Shown here: piece by piece, positions 45,993 to 56,709 of the stretch | Numbering within the stretch: position 1 is the stretch's first letter | How the letters are laid out: every line of letters starts with the position of its first letter | The notes under the pieces: generated by a model | What the model saw: the letters and a program-made list of their open reading frames with translations, nothing else | What the model was told of the DNA's origin: nothing | Database searches by the model: none | Position numbers and translations under genes: made by a program | Assembly: GCF_000350525.1 (NCBI RefSeq) | Contig: NZ_AOCN01000026.1 | Location: forward strand, 1-64,000 | Direction of reading: 5' to 3' | Length of the DNA stretch: 64,000 bases | Source: Leucobacter salsicius M1-8 | GTDB lineage: Bacteria > Actinomycetota > Actinomycetes > Actinomycetales > Microbacteriaceae

Positions 45993-47015
45993 ATGGCTCG
46001 TTCATTCTCACAATTTGGCAACGCGCTCTACACCGGCGAAAAGTCGATCAACTTCATCGGCAAGCGCCGCGTGTGGTACGTCCTTTCTGCCGTGCTCATC
46101 GTGCTCTCGATCATCGGGGTCACGGCGCGTGGCGGTTTCGCGTTCGGTATTGAGTTCACGGGTGGCAGCCAGTTCCAGGTGCACCTGAGCGAGGGGCAGG
46201 ATCGCGATCCTGCGATCGCGCAGAAGGCCGTCGAGCAAGTGTTGCCCCAGAGCGCGCCCCGCGTGACGCAGGTGGGGCCCACCGACCTGCGCGTGCAGAC
46301 CGAGGCGCTGAGCGACGCGGACAACCGCGCCGTGACCGACGCGCTCGCGAAGCAGTACAACATCAAGGCCGACGAAGTGACGTACTCGTTCATTGGCCCC
46401 GCGTGGGGTCAGGACATCACCAAGCAGGCGATCATCGCGCTGATCGTGTTCTTGATCTTCGCGACGCTCGTGATGGCCCTGTACTTCAGGACCTGGAAGA
46501 TGTCGCTTGCCGCGATGATCGCGCTGTTGCACGACCTCGTGCTGACCGCGGGCATCTATGGCGCATCTGGCTTTGAGATCACGCCGGCGGCAATGATCGG
46601 CTTCCTGACGATCCTTGGCTACTCGCTCTACGACACCGTGGTGGTATTCGACAAGATTCGCGAGAACACGACCGGCGAGGAGCTGAGCGAACGCCAGACC
46701 TTCGGTGAAGCCGTGAACCTCGGCGTCAACCAGACGCTCGTGCGTTCGATCAACACCTCGATCGTGGCGCTGCTTCCCGTCGGTTCGATTCTCTTCATCG
46801 GTGCCTTCGTGCTCGGTGCCGGTACGCTGCGTGACATCTCGCTCGCGCTGTTCATCGGTATCCTCGTGGGCGCCTACTCGACGATCTTCATCGCTTCGCC
46901 CGTCTACGCGCACCTGCGCGAGGGCGAGCCGGCGATCAAGCGTCACGATGCGAAGGCTCTGGCCCTTCGCGGTGGGGCGCAGAAGGCCGAGGAATCGGCC
47001 GTCAGCGCGTCGTAG
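45993..47015 (+). CDS. secF: Protein translocase subunit SecF
   Basis: Partner of SecD. 340 residues. First TM near 27-48, the FGIEFTGGSQFQVHL motif, and membrane block with TILGYSLYDTVVVFDKIREN (about 207-226) and NTSIVALLPVGSILF. Standard length and order yajC-secD-secF. Confidence 0.96.
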   Translation: MARSFSQFGNALYTGEKSINFIGKRRVWYVLSAVLIVLSIIGVTARGGFAFGIEFTGGSQFQVHLSEGQDRDPAIAQKAVEQVLPQSAPRVTQVGPTDLRVQTEALSDADNRAVTDALAKQYNIKADEVTYSFIGPAWGQDITKQAIIALIVFLIFATLVMALYFRTWKMSLAAMIALLHDLVLTAGIYGASGFEITPAAMIGFLTILGYSLYDTVVVFDKIRENTTGEELSERQTFGEAVNLGVNQTLVRSINTSIVALLPVGSILFIGAFVLGAGTLRDISLALFIGILVGAYSTIFIASPVYAHLREGEPAIKRHDAKALALRGGAQKAEESAVSAS

Positions 47016-47077
47016 TTCCTGGTTCGTCGGAATTGCCGGGCGTGGTGTAGCGTTCAATCATCCGAGGGAGGTCTGAA

Positions 47078-49327
47078 GTGGTATCAAGTGATGTTTCACA
47101 AGGTGGCACGGCCGCACTGCGTCGCTTAGTGCCTCGGATCTTCTCGCGTGGTACCGCGCCCGGCGCCGTCGACCAGCTCGTACGAACCGTACGAGCAAAC
47201 TATCCCCGCTCCGACCTGAGCGTCATCGAGCGGGCATACACGGTTGCCGAGCGCGCCCACCGCGGCCAGAAGCGCCGCAGTGGTGAACCCTACATCACGC
47301 ATCCGATCGCCGTCGCTCAGATTCTTGCTGAGCTCGGCGTTGCCCCGGTCGCCATCGCGGCCGCACTCTTGCACGACACGGTGGAAGACACCGAGTACAC
47401 GCTGACTCAGCTCACCGATGAGTTCGGCGAAGAAATCGCCATGCTGGTTGATGGCGTCACCAAGCTCGACAAGGTGAAGTACGGCGACTCCGCTCAGGCC
47501 GAGACCGTACGCAAAATGGTCGTCGCGATGTCCAAGGACATTCGCGTGCTCGTCATCAAGCTTTCCGATCGACTGCACAACGCGCGCACCTGGGGGTTCG
47601 TGCCGAGCGACTCCGCCAAGCGCAAGGCGCAAGAGACGATCGAGATCTACGCTCCGCTCGCGCACCGTCTCGGCATCCAGTCAATTAAGTCCGAGCTCGA
47701 AGACCTCTCATTCGCGGTACTGAAGCCCAAGCTCTACGCCGAGATCGAAAACCTTGTGTCGCAGCGCAATCCCGAGCGCGAGAAGATCGTGGGCGAGGTT
47801 ACCGCCTCGATCGAGGCGGATCTGCGTGAGGCGAAGATCCGGGGCGAAGTCACCGGGCGCCCCAAGGAGTTGTACTCGATTTATCAGAAGATGATCGTGC
47901 GGGGCCGCGACTTCGACGACATCTATGACCTCGTGGGCATTCGCGTGCTCGTCAACTCGATTCGCGATTGCTACGCGGTGCTGGGCGCTGTACACGCCAG
48001 GTGGACTCCGATCCCCGGGCGGTTCAAGGACTACATCGCCACCCCCAAATTTAATCTCTATCAGTCGCTTCACACCACGGTGATCGGCCCCGACGGTCGC
48101 GCCGTCGAAATCCAGATTCGCACCGTTGAGATGCACCAGCGCGCCGAGTACGGTGTCGCGGCGCACTGGAAGTATAAGCAGCGGCAGCAGGGCGACTCCG
48201 GGCCCAGCTCGAACGACATGGCCTGGCTTGCCCACATCTCGGACTGGCAGGCGGAGACCGAGGATCCGAGCGAGTTCCTCGACGCCCTGCGCTACGAGAT
48301 TGGCGCGAAGGAAGTCTACGTCTTCACGCCCAAGGGGCGCGTGATTGGTTTGCCGGCGGGTGGCACCACGGTCGATTTCGCGTACGCCGTACACACCGAG
48401 GTGGGACACCGCACAATGGGCGCCCGGGTCAACGGGCGACTCGTGCCGCTCGAAACCCCGCTGCAGAACGGTGACGTCGTTGAGGTGTTCACCTCAAAGG
48501 ATCCCAACGGTGGCCCGAACCAGGCTTGGCTGACGTTCGTGAAGAGCAAACGCGCTCAAAACAAGATCCGGCAGTGGTTTACGAAGGAACGTCGCGAGGA
48601 AGCCGCAGAGGCCGGCAAGATGGACATCGCGAAGGCGCTGCGCAAGCAGGGCCTTCCGCTGCACCGCGTGATGAACTCGGAGTCGCTGCAGCAGGTTGCA
48701 CTCCAGTTGCGGTACGCCGACGTGGCCGCGCTCTATGCGGCTGTGGGCGAGGGCCATGTCTCGGCCCAGTCCGTGGTCGAGAAGGTGACGGCGCTCGTAT
48801 TCGACGAGCAGACGTCCTCAGAGCCCGCTCTCGCGAACATGCCCATCATCGAGGCGCCGCGTGTCTCCAAGTCCGCCGGATCGAGCGGTGTCGTGGTTAA
48901 GGGTGCAAGCGATGTGCTCGCGAAGCTCGCCAAGTGCTGCACGCCGGTTCCCGGCGACGAGATCCAGGGCTTCGTGACGAAGGGGCAGGGCGTATCGGTG
49001 CATCGTACCGACTGCCAAAACTTGATGAACCTGCAGTCCCAGCCCGACCGCATCGTCGATGTTGAGTGGGCGCCGACTGCCAAGAGCGTGTTCCTGGTGC
49101 AGATTCAGGTGGAGGCCCTCGACCGCTCGGGGCTGCTCTCCGACGTCACCCGGACGCTATCCGAGCACCACGTCAACATTCTGTCGGCCTCCGTGAACAC
49201 CTCGACGTCGCGGTTGGCGATCAGCAAGTTTGTGTTCGAAATGGCCAATGCGACGCACTTGGATCACGTGCTGAATGCGGTGCGCCGCATCGAGGGTGTC
49301 TACGACGTGTACCGCATCACGAGCTGA
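47078..49327 (+). CDS. rel: Bifunctional (p)ppGpp synthetase/hydrolase
   Basis: Stringent-response enzyme. 749 residues from GTG. HD hydrolase domain (about 65-170) with [16 protein letters not shown] and SDRLHN, so hydrolase is intact; synthetase domain (about 235-360) with [13 protein letters not shown] and [18 protein letters not shown] domain near 420-480 ([14 protein letters not shown]); C-terminal zinc-finger ([10 protein letters not shown]) and ACT domain. The terminator sits just beyond the stop. Confidence 0.96.
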   Translation: MVSSDVSQGGTAALRRLVPRIFSRGTAPGAVDQLVRTVRANYPRSDLSVIERAYTVAERAHRGQKRRSGEPYITHPIAVAQILAELGVAPVAIAAALLHDTVEDTEYTLTQLTDEFGEEIAMLVDGVTKLDKVKYGDSAQAETVRKMVVAMSKDIRVLVIKLSDRLHNARTWGFVPSDSAKRKAQETIEIYAPLAHRLGIQSIKSELEDLSFAVLKPKLYAEIENLVSQRNPEREKIVGEVTASIEADLREAKIRGEVTGRPKELYSIYQKMIVRGRDFDDIYDLVGIRVLVNSIRDCYAVLGAVHARWTPIPGRFKDYIATPKFNLYQSLHTTVIGPDGRAVEIQIRTVEMHQRAEYGVAAHWKYKQRQQGDSGPSSNDMAWLAHISDWQAETEDPSEFLDALRYEIGAKEVYVFTPKGRVIGLPAGGTTVDFAYAVHTEVGHRTMGARVNGRLVPLETPLQNGDVVEVFTSKDPNGGPNQAWLTFVKSKRAQNKIRQWFTKERREEAAEAGKMDIAKALRKQGLPLHRVMNSESLQQVALQLRYADVAALYAAVGEGHVSAQSVVEKVTALVFDEQTSSEPALANMPIIEAPRVSKSAGSSGVVVKGASDVLAKLAKCCTPVPGDEIQGFVTKGQGVSVHRTDCQNLMNLQSQPDRIVDVEWAPTAKSVFLVQIQVEALDRSGLLSDVTRTLSEHHVNILSASVNTSTSRLAISKFVFEMANATHLDHVLNAVRRIEGVYDVYRITS

Positions 49328-49850
49328 GCTCTTCGAGGCGCTGAAGCGCGCGGACCCGGCTTCGTCCGGGTCCGCGCATCAGCTCGTGTCGCCATTCCTC
49401 GCGCGACAGCCCTGCACGCAGCAGGAGCAGCCGGATCGTGATTACCGTCGTGGCGCTCAGCTCCGCCGACAGGCGTACCAGATCGCACGCGGTTCGGGCG
49501 GGTGAGGGGAGCGTGACCTCTCCGCAGGCCTCCAGGTCGCTGCCTGCGTATCGGTACTCATGCACGTGGAGCTCGGGGGAGTACTGAAGTTTGGGGCGCG
49601 CGCGGCCGCGTGTCGAACAGAGGAACGGCAACCCGGGGTCTCGCGCGCAGCCCCAGACCCAGGCGGCCGCCATCATGACGGGCATGAGTTGATCTCCGAT
49701 CGCCTGTGTGGCCGCGTAGGCCCGCGCCTCCGCCGTCTCGGGCCAGGACACGAGGCGCACGCCGGGCCCACACGCCACGAGGGTGCCGCGTGCAAGCTCG
49801 GCAGAGCGCACCGCGACGGGCCACCCGCCCACATCGATGTTGTGCCACAT
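49317..49850 (-). CDS. AbiEi-antitoxin-like C-terminal domain protein
   Basis: A 177-residue protein. The middle and end ([19 protein letters not shown] then [16 protein letters not shown] and [10 protein letters not shown]) resemble the C-terminal part of actinobacterial type IV AbiEi-like antitoxins. The N-terminal winged helix seen in typical AbiEi proteins is not evident, and no AbiEii toxin gene lies next to it. It overlaps the end of rel by 11 bp on the opposite strand. It could be a solitary regulator or a decayed toxin-antitoxin part. Confidence 0.55.
   Translation of the reverse strand: MWHNIDVGGWPVAVRSAELARGTLVACGPGVRLVSWPETAEARAYAATQAIGDQLMPVMMAAAWVWGCARDPGLPFLCSTRGRARPKLQYSPELHVHEYRYAGSDLEACGEVTLPSPARTACDLVRLSAELSATTVITIRLLLLRAGLSREEWRHELMRGPGRSRVRALQRLEELSS
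49348..49377. terminator. Perfect 12-bp hairpin ending rel, inside the opposing gene
   Basis: Arms gcgcggacccgg (49348-49359) and ccgggtccgcgc (49366-49377) with loop cttcgt. It lies 21 bp after the rel stop and within the last codons of the minus-strand AbiEi-like gene. No T run follows. Confidence 0.7.
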
Positions 49851-49948
49851 ACCAGCATCATGCGTGATTCACGCGTCGAATGCCAGTGGCGATCGCCACG
49901 CTGTGGATAACTCCGCACTCGGCGCGGCAACTGCACCGCACACAGCAC

Positions 49949-49984
49949 AGCGCCCCGGGTCGGACGAATCCGACCCGGGGCGCT
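49949..49984 (-). terminator. Perfect 16-bp hairpin after the DUF349 gene
   Basis: Arms agcgccccgggtcgga and tccgaccccggggcgct-type complement (49949-49964 with 49969-49984) around cgaa. It starts 16 bp beyond the DUF349 stop on the minus strand. It may also limit transcription from the other side. Confidence 0.85.
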
Positions 49985-50000
49985 GACGCGTGTTACGAGA

Positions 50001-51248
50001 TTAGCCGTCGATGGCGGCAAGCCACGACTGCTGCGTCGCGAGCGCCTGCTCGGCCGCGGCCTTCGCCTTTGCATCGCCCGCGGCTGCAGCTGCCTCGATC
50101 TCCACGGTCAGCTCGGCGATCGACGCCTCGAGCTGGCCGCGCAGGCCTTCGCTGCGAGCCTGCGTCTCGGGGTTGGTCTTGCGCCAGTGCTCTTCCTCGA
50201 GACCCTTAACGTGGTCCTCGATCTTGCGCAGGCGACCCTCGGTCTCGCGCAGCGCCTCGCGCGGCACGCGGCCCACTTCGTCCCAGCGCAGCTGGATCGC
50301 GGTGATCTGCTTGCGTGCCGCGGCGTAGTCGGTGACCTCGAGGATCGGGGCGGCGTCGCTCAGAATTGCTTCCTTGGCGAGGAGGTTGGCCTCGTACTCC
50401 TCGTTGGTGACGGCGGTCTCAGCGGCCTTGGCGGCGTAGAGTACGTCGCCAGCAGCCTTGAAGCGAGCCCAGAGCTGATCGTCGAGCTTGCGGCTCGCGC
50501 GGCCAGCCGTCTTCCAGTCGTCGAGCAGCGAGCGGTATGCGGGGATGCCATCGATACCGCGGGGCGCGAGCGCCTCGGCAGCGGTAATGATGCGCTCCTT
50601 GCGCAGCTTGACGTCCTTGTTGTTGGCGTCGAGCTGCGCGAAGTGTGCGCGGCGAGCGGCATCGAACGAGTGGCGCGCGGCACGGAATCGCTTCCACATC
50701 GCGTCGGCCTGCGACTTCGGGATCTGCGGGCCGCTGCGCTGAGCGGTCTGCCAGTCGGTGAAGAGCTGCTCGAATGCCTGGCTCGTGTCCTTCCAACGGA
50801 TCGACGCCTCGGGCTGGGCGGCAAGGGCCTCTGCCTCTGCCACGATCGCCTCACGCTTTGCAGCGGCAGCCTGCTTTGCAGCCTCGCGCTCGGCGTGTTG
50901 CGCCTCGGTCAGCGCTGCCGTCTTCTCCACAAGGGCGGCGACACGGGTGCGCAGCGCGGCGATATCGCCCACGGCTGCGGGCTCAGCAAGGCTCTCCTGG
51001 AGCTTCGCAACCGTCTCTGCGGCCGATGCATCAGCGACACCGCGAGCGATGCGTGCCTCGAGCAGGGTTACCTGGCCCGCCAGATCTGCGTACTTACGTT
51101 CGAAGTACGCGAGGGCCTCTTCTGCGGTGCCATCGGGGAAAGATCCGACGGCACGCTCGCCTTCGGCCTCGCGCACGTAGACCGTGCGGTCCTCATCGAC
51201 TCGTCCCCAGGGCTTCTGGCCTGTCGCTTCAGTCACGGTTTTGCTCAC
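50001..51248 (-). CDS. DUF349 coiled-coil protein
   Basis: A 415-residue protein made of repeated DUF349 units (about 75 residues each, from about 110 to 350), each with a W-K or W-x-x-A pattern (ASIRWKDTSQAFEQLFTDW, DADAMWKRFRAAR-like). It is expected to form long helices. Related proteins are loosely linked to nucleic-acid metabolism; role uncertain. It starts with ATG at 51248 and runs to a strong terminator. Confidence 0.85.
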   Translation of the reverse strand: MSKTVTEATGQKPWGRVDEDRTVYVREAEGERAVGSFPDGTAEEALAYFERKYADLAGQVTLLEARIARGVADASAAETVAKLQESLAEPAAVGDIAALRTRVAALVEKTAALTEAQHAEREAAKQAAAAKREAIVAEAEALAAQPEASIRWKDTSQAFEQLFTDWQTAQRSGPQIPKSQADAMWKRFRAARHSFDAARRAHFAQLDANNKDVKLRKERIITAAEALAPRGIDGIPAYRSLLDDWKTAGRASRKLDDQLWARFKAAGDVLYAAKAAETAVTNEEYEANLLAKEAILSDAAPILEVTDYAAARKQITAIQLRWDEVGRVPREALRETEGRLRKIEDHVKGLEEEHWRKTNPETQARSEGLRGQLEASIAELTVEIEAAAAAGDAKAKAAAEQALATQQSWLAAIDG

Positions 51249-51337
51249 CTGTCATGTGGAAGGGCGGTCGGGAGAACCGACCGTACGGATAGACCACTCC
51301 ACTATGCCACAGCTTGCTCCTTAAGTAGCATGGCAGA

Positions 51338-52663
51338 GTGACAACCCAGACCCCTCCCGTGCACACAGCACCGCTCGCCGTGCGCATGCGGCCCCGCTCG
51401 CTCGACGAAGTCGTGGGACAAAAACACCTGCTTTCGCCGGGCTCTCCGCTGCGCACGCTCGCTTCAGACGGCGGCAACGGCGTGGTCTCGGTAATCCTGT
51501 GGGGCCCGCCAGGAACCGGCAAGACGACGCTGGCGCAGGCCATCGCCCACACGAGTGGTCGACGGTTCGTGGAGCTCTCGGCCATTACCGCGGGTATCAA
51601 GGATGTGCGGGCCGTCATGGAGCGGGCGCTCAACGACCGCGACCTCTACGACATCCCGACCGTACTGTTTCTCGACGAGATTCACAGGTTCACGAAGGCG
51701 CAGCAGGACGCGCTGCTCCCCGGGGTCGAGAACGGGTGGGTCACACTGATCGCGGCGACCACCGAGAACCCCTCATTCTCGGTCATTAGCCCGTTGCTGT
51801 CGCGCTCGCTGCTGCTCACGCTCGAACCGCTCGCCGACAGCGACCTTTCTGCGCTGCTACTGCGGGCTGTCGAGGACCCGCGGGGGTTCGGCGGCAAGAT
51901 CGACGTGGAGCAGGAGGCCTACGACACGCTGGTGCAGCTCGCCTCAGGCGATGCTCGTCGAGCACTCACGGGTCTCGAGGCCGCGGCGGCCTCCGCCTTC
52001 GCGCTGGAGCGCGAGGCTGACGAGCGGCCCCGGATCACGGCCGAGCTTGTATCGCTCGCGGTTAACCAGGCCCTGCTGCGCTACGACAAGAAGGGTGACC
52101 AGCACTACGACGTCACGAGTGCGTTCATCAAGTCGATGCGTGGTTCTGATCCGGATGCCGCGGTGCATTACCTCTCGCGCATGATCGAGGCGGGGGAGGA
52201 TCCGCGCTTCATCGCCCGCCGGCTCATGGTGCACGCCGCCGAGGACGTGGGCATCGCAGATCCGCAAGCACTTGTCATTGCCGTCGCCGCGGCGGAGGCG
52301 ACGCAGCTCATTGGGCTGCCCGAGGCGCGCATCCCGCTCGCCCAGGCCACGATCTACATTGCCACGGCTCCCAAATCCGGGGCCGTAATTTCGGCCATCG
52401 ATGCCGCGATTGCAGATGTCAAGGCGGGCCGGATCGGGTTGGTGCCGAAGCACCTGCGCGATGCCCACTACCCGGGGGCCAAGGGGATGGGGCACGGCAA
52501 GGGGTACGTGTATCCGCACGCCGATCCGCGCGGGGTGTCCACCCAGCAGTACCTACCCGACGAGCTGGTGGGGCGGGAGTACTATCGGCCCACGCAGCAC
52601 GGCCATGAGCGCGAGGTGTCCGATCGGCTCGAAAAGATCCGGCGCATCACACGGGGCCAGTAG
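51338..52663 (+). CDS. rarA: Replication-associated recombination factor RarA
   Basis: AAA+ ATPase acting at stalled forks, also called MgsA. 441 residues from GTG. Walker [13 protein letters not shown] (about 56-67), Walker [10 protein letters not shown] (about 108-116), sensor 1 TTENPSFSV (about 137-145), then the MgsA C-terminal oligomerisation domain with [13 protein letters not shown] and [16 protein letters not shown]. Divergent from the DUF349 gene. Confidence 0.95.
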   Translation: MTTQTPPVHTAPLAVRMRPRSLDEVVGQKHLLSPGSPLRTLASDGGNGVVSVILWGPPGTGKTTLAQAIAHTSGRRFVELSAITAGIKDVRAVMERALNDRDLYDIPTVLFLDEIHRFTKAQQDALLPGVENGWVTLIAATTENPSFSVISPLLSRSLLLTLEPLADSDLSALLLRAVEDPRGFGGKIDVEQEAYDTLVQLASGDARRALTGLEAAAASAFALEREADERPRITAELVSLAVNQALLRYDKKGDQHYDVTSAFIKSMRGSDPDAAVHYLSRMIEAGEDPRFIARRLMVHAAEDVGIADPQALVIAVAAAEATQLIGLPEARIPLAQATIYIATAPKSGAVISAIDAAIADVKAGRIGLVPKHLRDAHYPGAKGMGHGKGYVYPHADPRGVSTQQYLPDELVGREYYRPTQHGHEREVSDRLEKIRRITRGQ

Positions 52664-52971
52664 GCTGGATCCTGTTCCCTCGCGGTGCTGCGCGACTCCC
52701 GTGCTGCGCGGGCGCTCCAGCCGTGGTAAGGTTGTCGTTGGCCAACATCGCGATCGTGCACGGCTGCGCACGACACGAGATGGCAGGTACCCCGTAGCCG
52801 GGTTTCTGCGCTGGTCGTTCCCTCACCGAAAACGGTTCGCTACGTCGCGTGCATTAGTGCGGCGGTTCAGATCTTCTGATCTGAATCAGCCCAGTTGATG
52901 CGGGCGCAGCACAGCCGAGAGAACGCGTGGCTCACTTCTGAGTCACGATATTGAAACCTGAAAGGACACAC
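52664..52971 (+). promoter_or_regulatory. Structured leader region of rpsD
   Basis: No gene is seen. Two hairpins precede rpsD: ttcagatc/gatctgaa with a ttct loop (52866-52885) and gtggctca/tgagtcac with a cttc loop (52927-52946, one G-U pair). Such paired stems near an S4 gene suggest autoregulation by S4, but no known leader class is recognised. Confidence 0.4.
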
Positions 52972-53601
52972 GTGTCGACTACGTCGCGTACGCGTTCACA
53001 GACGCGCCTCTCCCGCTCGCTCGGGATTGCACTGACCCCCAAGGCCGCTCGTTACCTCGAGAAGCGCCCCTACGGCCCCGGCCAGCACGGCCGCACCAAG
53101 CGTAAGAGCGACAGCGACTACGCCGTTCGCCTGCGCGAGAAGCAGCGTCTGCGCGCCCAGTACGGCATCCGCGAGAAGCAGCTCACCATTGCGTTCAAGG
53201 AAGCCCGTCGCCAGGACGGCCTGACCGGTGAGAACCTGGTCGAGATCCTCGAGATGCGCCTTGACGCCCTCGTGCTGCGTGCAGGCTTCGCCCGCACCAC
53301 CGCACAGGCTCGCCAGATGGTTGTGCACCGCCACATCCTCGTCGACGGCAAGATCGTTGACCGCCCCTCGTTCCGCGTAAAGCCCGGACAGCTGATCCAC
53401 GTGAAGGCACGCTCGGAAGCAACCGAGCCCTTCCAGGTTGCTGCTGCAGGTGGCCACGCTGAGGTTCTTCCCAACGTTCCCGGTTACCTCGAGGTCGAGC
53501 TCGACAAGCTGCAGGCACGCCTGCTGCGTCGTCCGAAGCGCGCCGAGGTCCCCGTGACCTGTGAAGTTCAGCTCGTCGTCGAGTACTACTCGGGCCGCTA
53601 A
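52972..53601 (+). CDS. rpsD: 30S ribosomal protein S4
   Basis: Primary 16S rRNA-binding protein. 209 residues from GTG-52972, which follows gaaagga by 5 bp; the longer frame from 52951 covers the ribosome site. Starts (V)STTSRTRSQTRLSR and has GPGQHGRTKRKSD and the S4 domain (LEMRLDALVLRAGFA then ARQMVVHRHILVDG). Lies between rarA and alaS, common in actinobacteria. Confidence 0.97.
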   Translation: MSTTSRTRSQTRLSRSLGIALTPKAARYLEKRPYGPGQHGRTKRKSDSDYAVRLREKQRLRAQYGIREKQLTIAFKEARRQDGLTGENLVEILEMRLDALVLRAGFARTTAQARQMVVHRHILVDGKIVDRPSFRVKPGQLIHVKARSEATEPFQVAAAGGHAEVLPNVPGYLEVELDKLQARLLRRPKRAEVPVTCEVQLVVEYYSGR

Positions 53602-53616
53602 GCTTTTCCCATCTTT

Positions 53617-53647
53617 CGAGGGGTGCCGGTTTATCCGGCACCCCTCG
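53617..53647 (+). terminator. rpsD terminator
   Basis: Stem cgaggggtgccgg/ccggcacccctcg around tttat, followed by tttgtgttttc. It lies 16 bp after the rpsD stop. Confidence 0.93.
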
Positions 53648-53779
53648 TTTGTGTTTTCACGCAGTATTCGCTGACATTCCCCATGGTGTTCCCGTTGCGG
53701 GCGGGGCCCGCCCGCTAAGCTGGGGTGATGCTTTTACGCGCGGCGCCGCCGCGCACCAACGTTGCTGGAAGGGAGAGCC

Positions 53780-53992
53780 ATGCGCAAGTTGCTCTGGCTG
53801 CTCAATGGAGTCGTGCTGGGATTCATCGCCGCACACTTCGTCAATCAAACCCCCGAGGGGCGTAGGTTCTTTGACCGCGTCGGCCGAGGAGTCGAAGAGT
53901 TCGGGCGGGCGTTCTCGAACGGCTACCACGATGCCGAACAGGACGACGCCGATTTCGAGGCCGCCCTGCGCGACCTCACCTCCAAGCACTAG
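53780..53992 (+). CDS. Small single-TM protein
   Basis: A 70-residue protein: MRKLLWLLNGVVLGFIAAHF is one membrane helix at the start, followed by a charged helix with many acidic residues. It starts at ATG-53780, with gggagag before it. It lies between rpsD and alaS, where related genera often carry a small protein of this kind; function unknown. Confidence 0.7.
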   Translation: MRKLLWLLNGVVLGFIAAHFVNQTPEGRRFFDRVGRGVEEFGRAFSNGYHDAEQDDADFEAALRDLTSKH

Positions 53993-54030
53993 CGCACACG
54001 CGCAGCCGCAGTTTCACACCCAGAAAGAAC

Positions 54031-56709
54031 ATGACACGGATGCAGACCGCCGAAATTCACCGCCGCTGGCTCGACTTCTTTGAAAAGCGGGGGCACACGG
54101 TCGTGCCATCCGCGTCGCTCGTCAGCGACGACCCCAGCCTCATGTTCACCGTCGCGGGAATGGTGCCATTTGTGCCGTACCTGTCAGGGATGGTTCCCGC
54201 GCCCTACCCGCGGGCGACGAGCGTGCAGAAGTGCATCCGCACGAACGATATCGAAGAAGTGGGCAAGACCCCGCGTCACGGCACCTTCTTCCAGATGGCC
54301 GGCAACTTCTCCTTTGGCGATTACTTCAAGGAAGGCGCCATCAAGTTCGCCTGGGAGCTGCTGACGACAAGCGAGGCTGACGGCGGCCTCGGTTTCGACG
54401 CGAAGGACCTCTGGGTCACCGTGTACGAAGAGGACGAGGAAGCAATCGCGCTGTGGCGCGAACACTCGACGCTGCCCGATGAGCGCATTCAGCGCCTCGG
54501 CAAGGACACCAACTACTGGTCGACCGGCCAGCCGGGCCCCGCGGGCCCCTGCTCCGAAATCTTCTTCGATCTGGGCCCCGAGCATGGCATCGATGGCGGT
54601 CCCGTCACCGACGACGACCGTTACGTCGAGATCTGGAACCTCGTGTTCATGCAGTACCAGGTCGCCGATGTCGTCTCCAAGACCGACTTCACGATTCTGG
54701 GCGAGCTGCCCAAGAAAAACATTGACACCGGCCTGGGGCTTGAGCGCGTCGCGTTCATCAAGCAGGGTGTCAACAACATGTACGAGATCGATCAGGTGCG
54801 CCCGGTGCTCGACCGTGCCGCCGAGATCGCGGGCAAGACGTACGGTGCCGACCACGGCGACGACGTGCGCCTGCGCATTATCGCTGACCACGTGCGGAGC
54901 GGCCTGATGCTGATTGCCGACGGGGTCACGCCGTCGAATGAGGGCCGCGGCTACATTCTGCGTCGCCTGCTGCGCCGTGTCGTGCTGCAGATGCGCCTGC
55001 TGGGCGTCATGGGCGCAAGCTTCGCTGAGCTGTTCCCCGCCTCGCGCGACGCAATGAAGGGCGCGTACCCTGCCGTCGGCAACGATTTCGATTTCATCTC
55101 GCGTATTGCCTACGCCGAGGAGAAGACGTTCCTGCGCACGCTCGCCTCAGGCATCCAGATTCTCGACTCCGCCGTCGCAGACGCAGCGGCACAAAAGGCA
55201 GCCGTCGCGGGCGACACCGCGTTTCTGCTGCACGACACCCACGGCTTCCCGATCGAGCTGACGCTCGAGCTCGCGGGCGAGGCGGGTGTCAGTGTGGACG
55301 AGCAGGTGTTCGTTTCGCTCATGCAGGAGCAGCGCGACCGCGCGAAGGCCGACGCAAAGGCCAAGAAAGGTCAGCGCGCTGACCTGTCGGTGTACAAGGA
55401 GCTGCGCGGCCTCGGCGAGACCGTGTTCACGGGCTACACCGAACTCAACCACGAGAGCCGTGTGCTCGGCATTGTCGTTGACGGCGTGCCTGCGCGAGAG
55501 GCGCACGAGGGCCAGATCGCCGAGATCGTGCTCGCGGAAACCTCGCTGTGGGCCGAGGCTGGCGGCCAGGATTCTGACCAGGGCCTCATCGTGGGCGACG
55601 GATTCGAAGCTGAGGTGCTCGACGTGCAGAAGGCCGTCCCCGGCCTCGTCGTGCACACCGTCAAGGTCACCGTCGGCACGGTAGCTGTCGATGCGCGCGC
55701 AGAGACCCGCGTCGACGCCGACTACCGTCGCGGCGCTACGCAGGCGCACTCCGCCACGCACCTCGTTCACGCCGCGCTGCGTGAGGTGCTCGGCGAGACC
55801 GCTCACCAGGCGGGCTCCTACAACAAGGCCGGCTACATGCGACTCGACTTCTCGCACACCGACGCGCTGTCGACCGAGACCAAGAGCGAGATCGAAGAGG
55901 TGTCAAACCTTGCGATCCGTGCCAACTACGAAGTCGTGACGCGCGAGATGCCGATCGACGAAGCGAAGGCGATGGGCGCGATGGCACTGTTCGGCGAGAA
56001 GTACGGTGACACCGTGCGCGTCGTCGACATCGGTGGCCCCTGGTCGCGCGAGCTCTGCGCTGGCACGCACGTTGCTTCGTCGTCAGAGATCGGGCTCATC
56101 AGCCTCGTCTCCGAGTCAAGCGTCGGCTCCACGAACCGCCGCATCGAGTCGCTCGTCGGTATGGATGCATTCCGCAATTTCGCCGCTGAGCGTGCCATTG
56201 TGCAGCAGCTCACGAGTGGCCTCAAGGTGCCGCGTGCGGAACTCATCTCTAAGGTGCAGGATCTGGGCGCCCAGTTGCGCGCGACCGAAAAGAAGGTTGC
56301 GGCACTGGAGGCAGAGAAGCTCGCGACCCGCGTGCCTGAGCTGCTCGCGCAGACCGAGGTGCTGGGCGGCAACCGCACCGTGCTCGCTGACCTGGGCACC
56401 GTGGGTTCGGCCGACGACCTGCGCGGCCTGGCCTTGCAGCTGCGCGATCGTGTGTCGGGCGAAGCTGGCGTGATCGTGCTCGCTGGTGCGATCAGCGGGG
56501 GAGACGGTCCCGCAAAGCCCGTCGTGATTGCCGCGACGACGCCGCTCGCTCGCGAGAACGGCGTCAAAGCCGGCGATCTTGCGAAGCTCGGCTCCAAGGT
56601 GCTCGGCGGTGGCGGTGGCGGCAAGCCCGACCTCGCCCAGGGCGGTGGCACCGATGCAAACAAGATCGGTGAAGCGCTCGCCGAGATTCGCCGGAGCCTG
56701 ACGGCCTAG
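54031..56709 (+). CDS. alaS: Alanyl-tRNA synthetase
   Basis: Charges tRNA-Ala and clears mischarged Ser/Gly. 892 residues. Class II catalytic core at about 1-250 (FTVAGMVPFVPYLSG, RHGTFFQMAGNFSFGDYFK), tRNA recognition part, editing domain with HSATHLVHAAL (about 571-581) and CAGTHVAS (about 675-682), DHHA1 C-terminal domain ending GGGGGGKPDLAQGGG. Standard length. Overlaps ruvX by 1 bp. Confidence 0.97.
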   Translation: MTRMQTAEIHRRWLDFFEKRGHTVVPSASLVSDDPSLMFTVAGMVPFVPYLSGMVPAPYPRATSVQKCIRTNDIEEVGKTPRHGTFFQMAGNFSFGDYFKEGAIKFAWELLTTSEADGGLGFDAKDLWVTVYEEDEEAIALWREHSTLPDERIQRLGKDTNYWSTGQPGPAGPCSEIFFDLGPEHGIDGGPVTDDDRYVEIWNLVFMQYQVADVVSKTDFTILGELPKKNIDTGLGLERVAFIKQGVNNMYEIDQVRPVLDRAAEIAGKTYGADHGDDVRLRIIADHVRSGLMLIADGVTPSNEGRGYILRRLLRRVVLQMRLLGVMGASFAELFPASRDAMKGAYPAVGNDFDFISRIAYAEEKTFLRTLASGIQILDSAVADAAAQKAAVAGDTAFLLHDTHGFPIELTLELAGEAGVSVDEQVFVSLMQEQRDRAKADAKAKKGQRADLSVYKELRGLGETVFTGYTELNHESRVLGIVVDGVPAREAHEGQIAEIVLAETSLWAEAGGQDSDQGLIVGDGFEAEVLDVQKAVPGLVVHTVKVTVGTVAVDARAETRVDADYRRGATQAHSATHLVHAALREVLGETAHQAGSYNKAGYMRLDFSHTDALSTETKSEIEEVSNLAIRANYEVVTREMPIDEAKAMGAMALFGEKYGDTVRVVDIGGPWSRELCAGTHVASSSEIGLISLVSESSVGSTNRRIESLVGMDAFRNFAAERAIVQQLTSGLKVPRAELISKVQDLGAQLRATEKKVAALEAEKLATRVPELLAQTEVLGGNRTVLADLGTVGSADDLRGLALQLRDRVSGEAGVIVLAGAISGGDGPAKPVVIAATTPLARENGVKAGDLAKLGSKVLGGGGGGKPDLAQGGGTDANKIGEALAEIRRSLTA

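Noticed and set aside
46008-47057. 349-residue frame antisense to secF
   Set aside because: Composition typical of antisense shadow; secF is certain.
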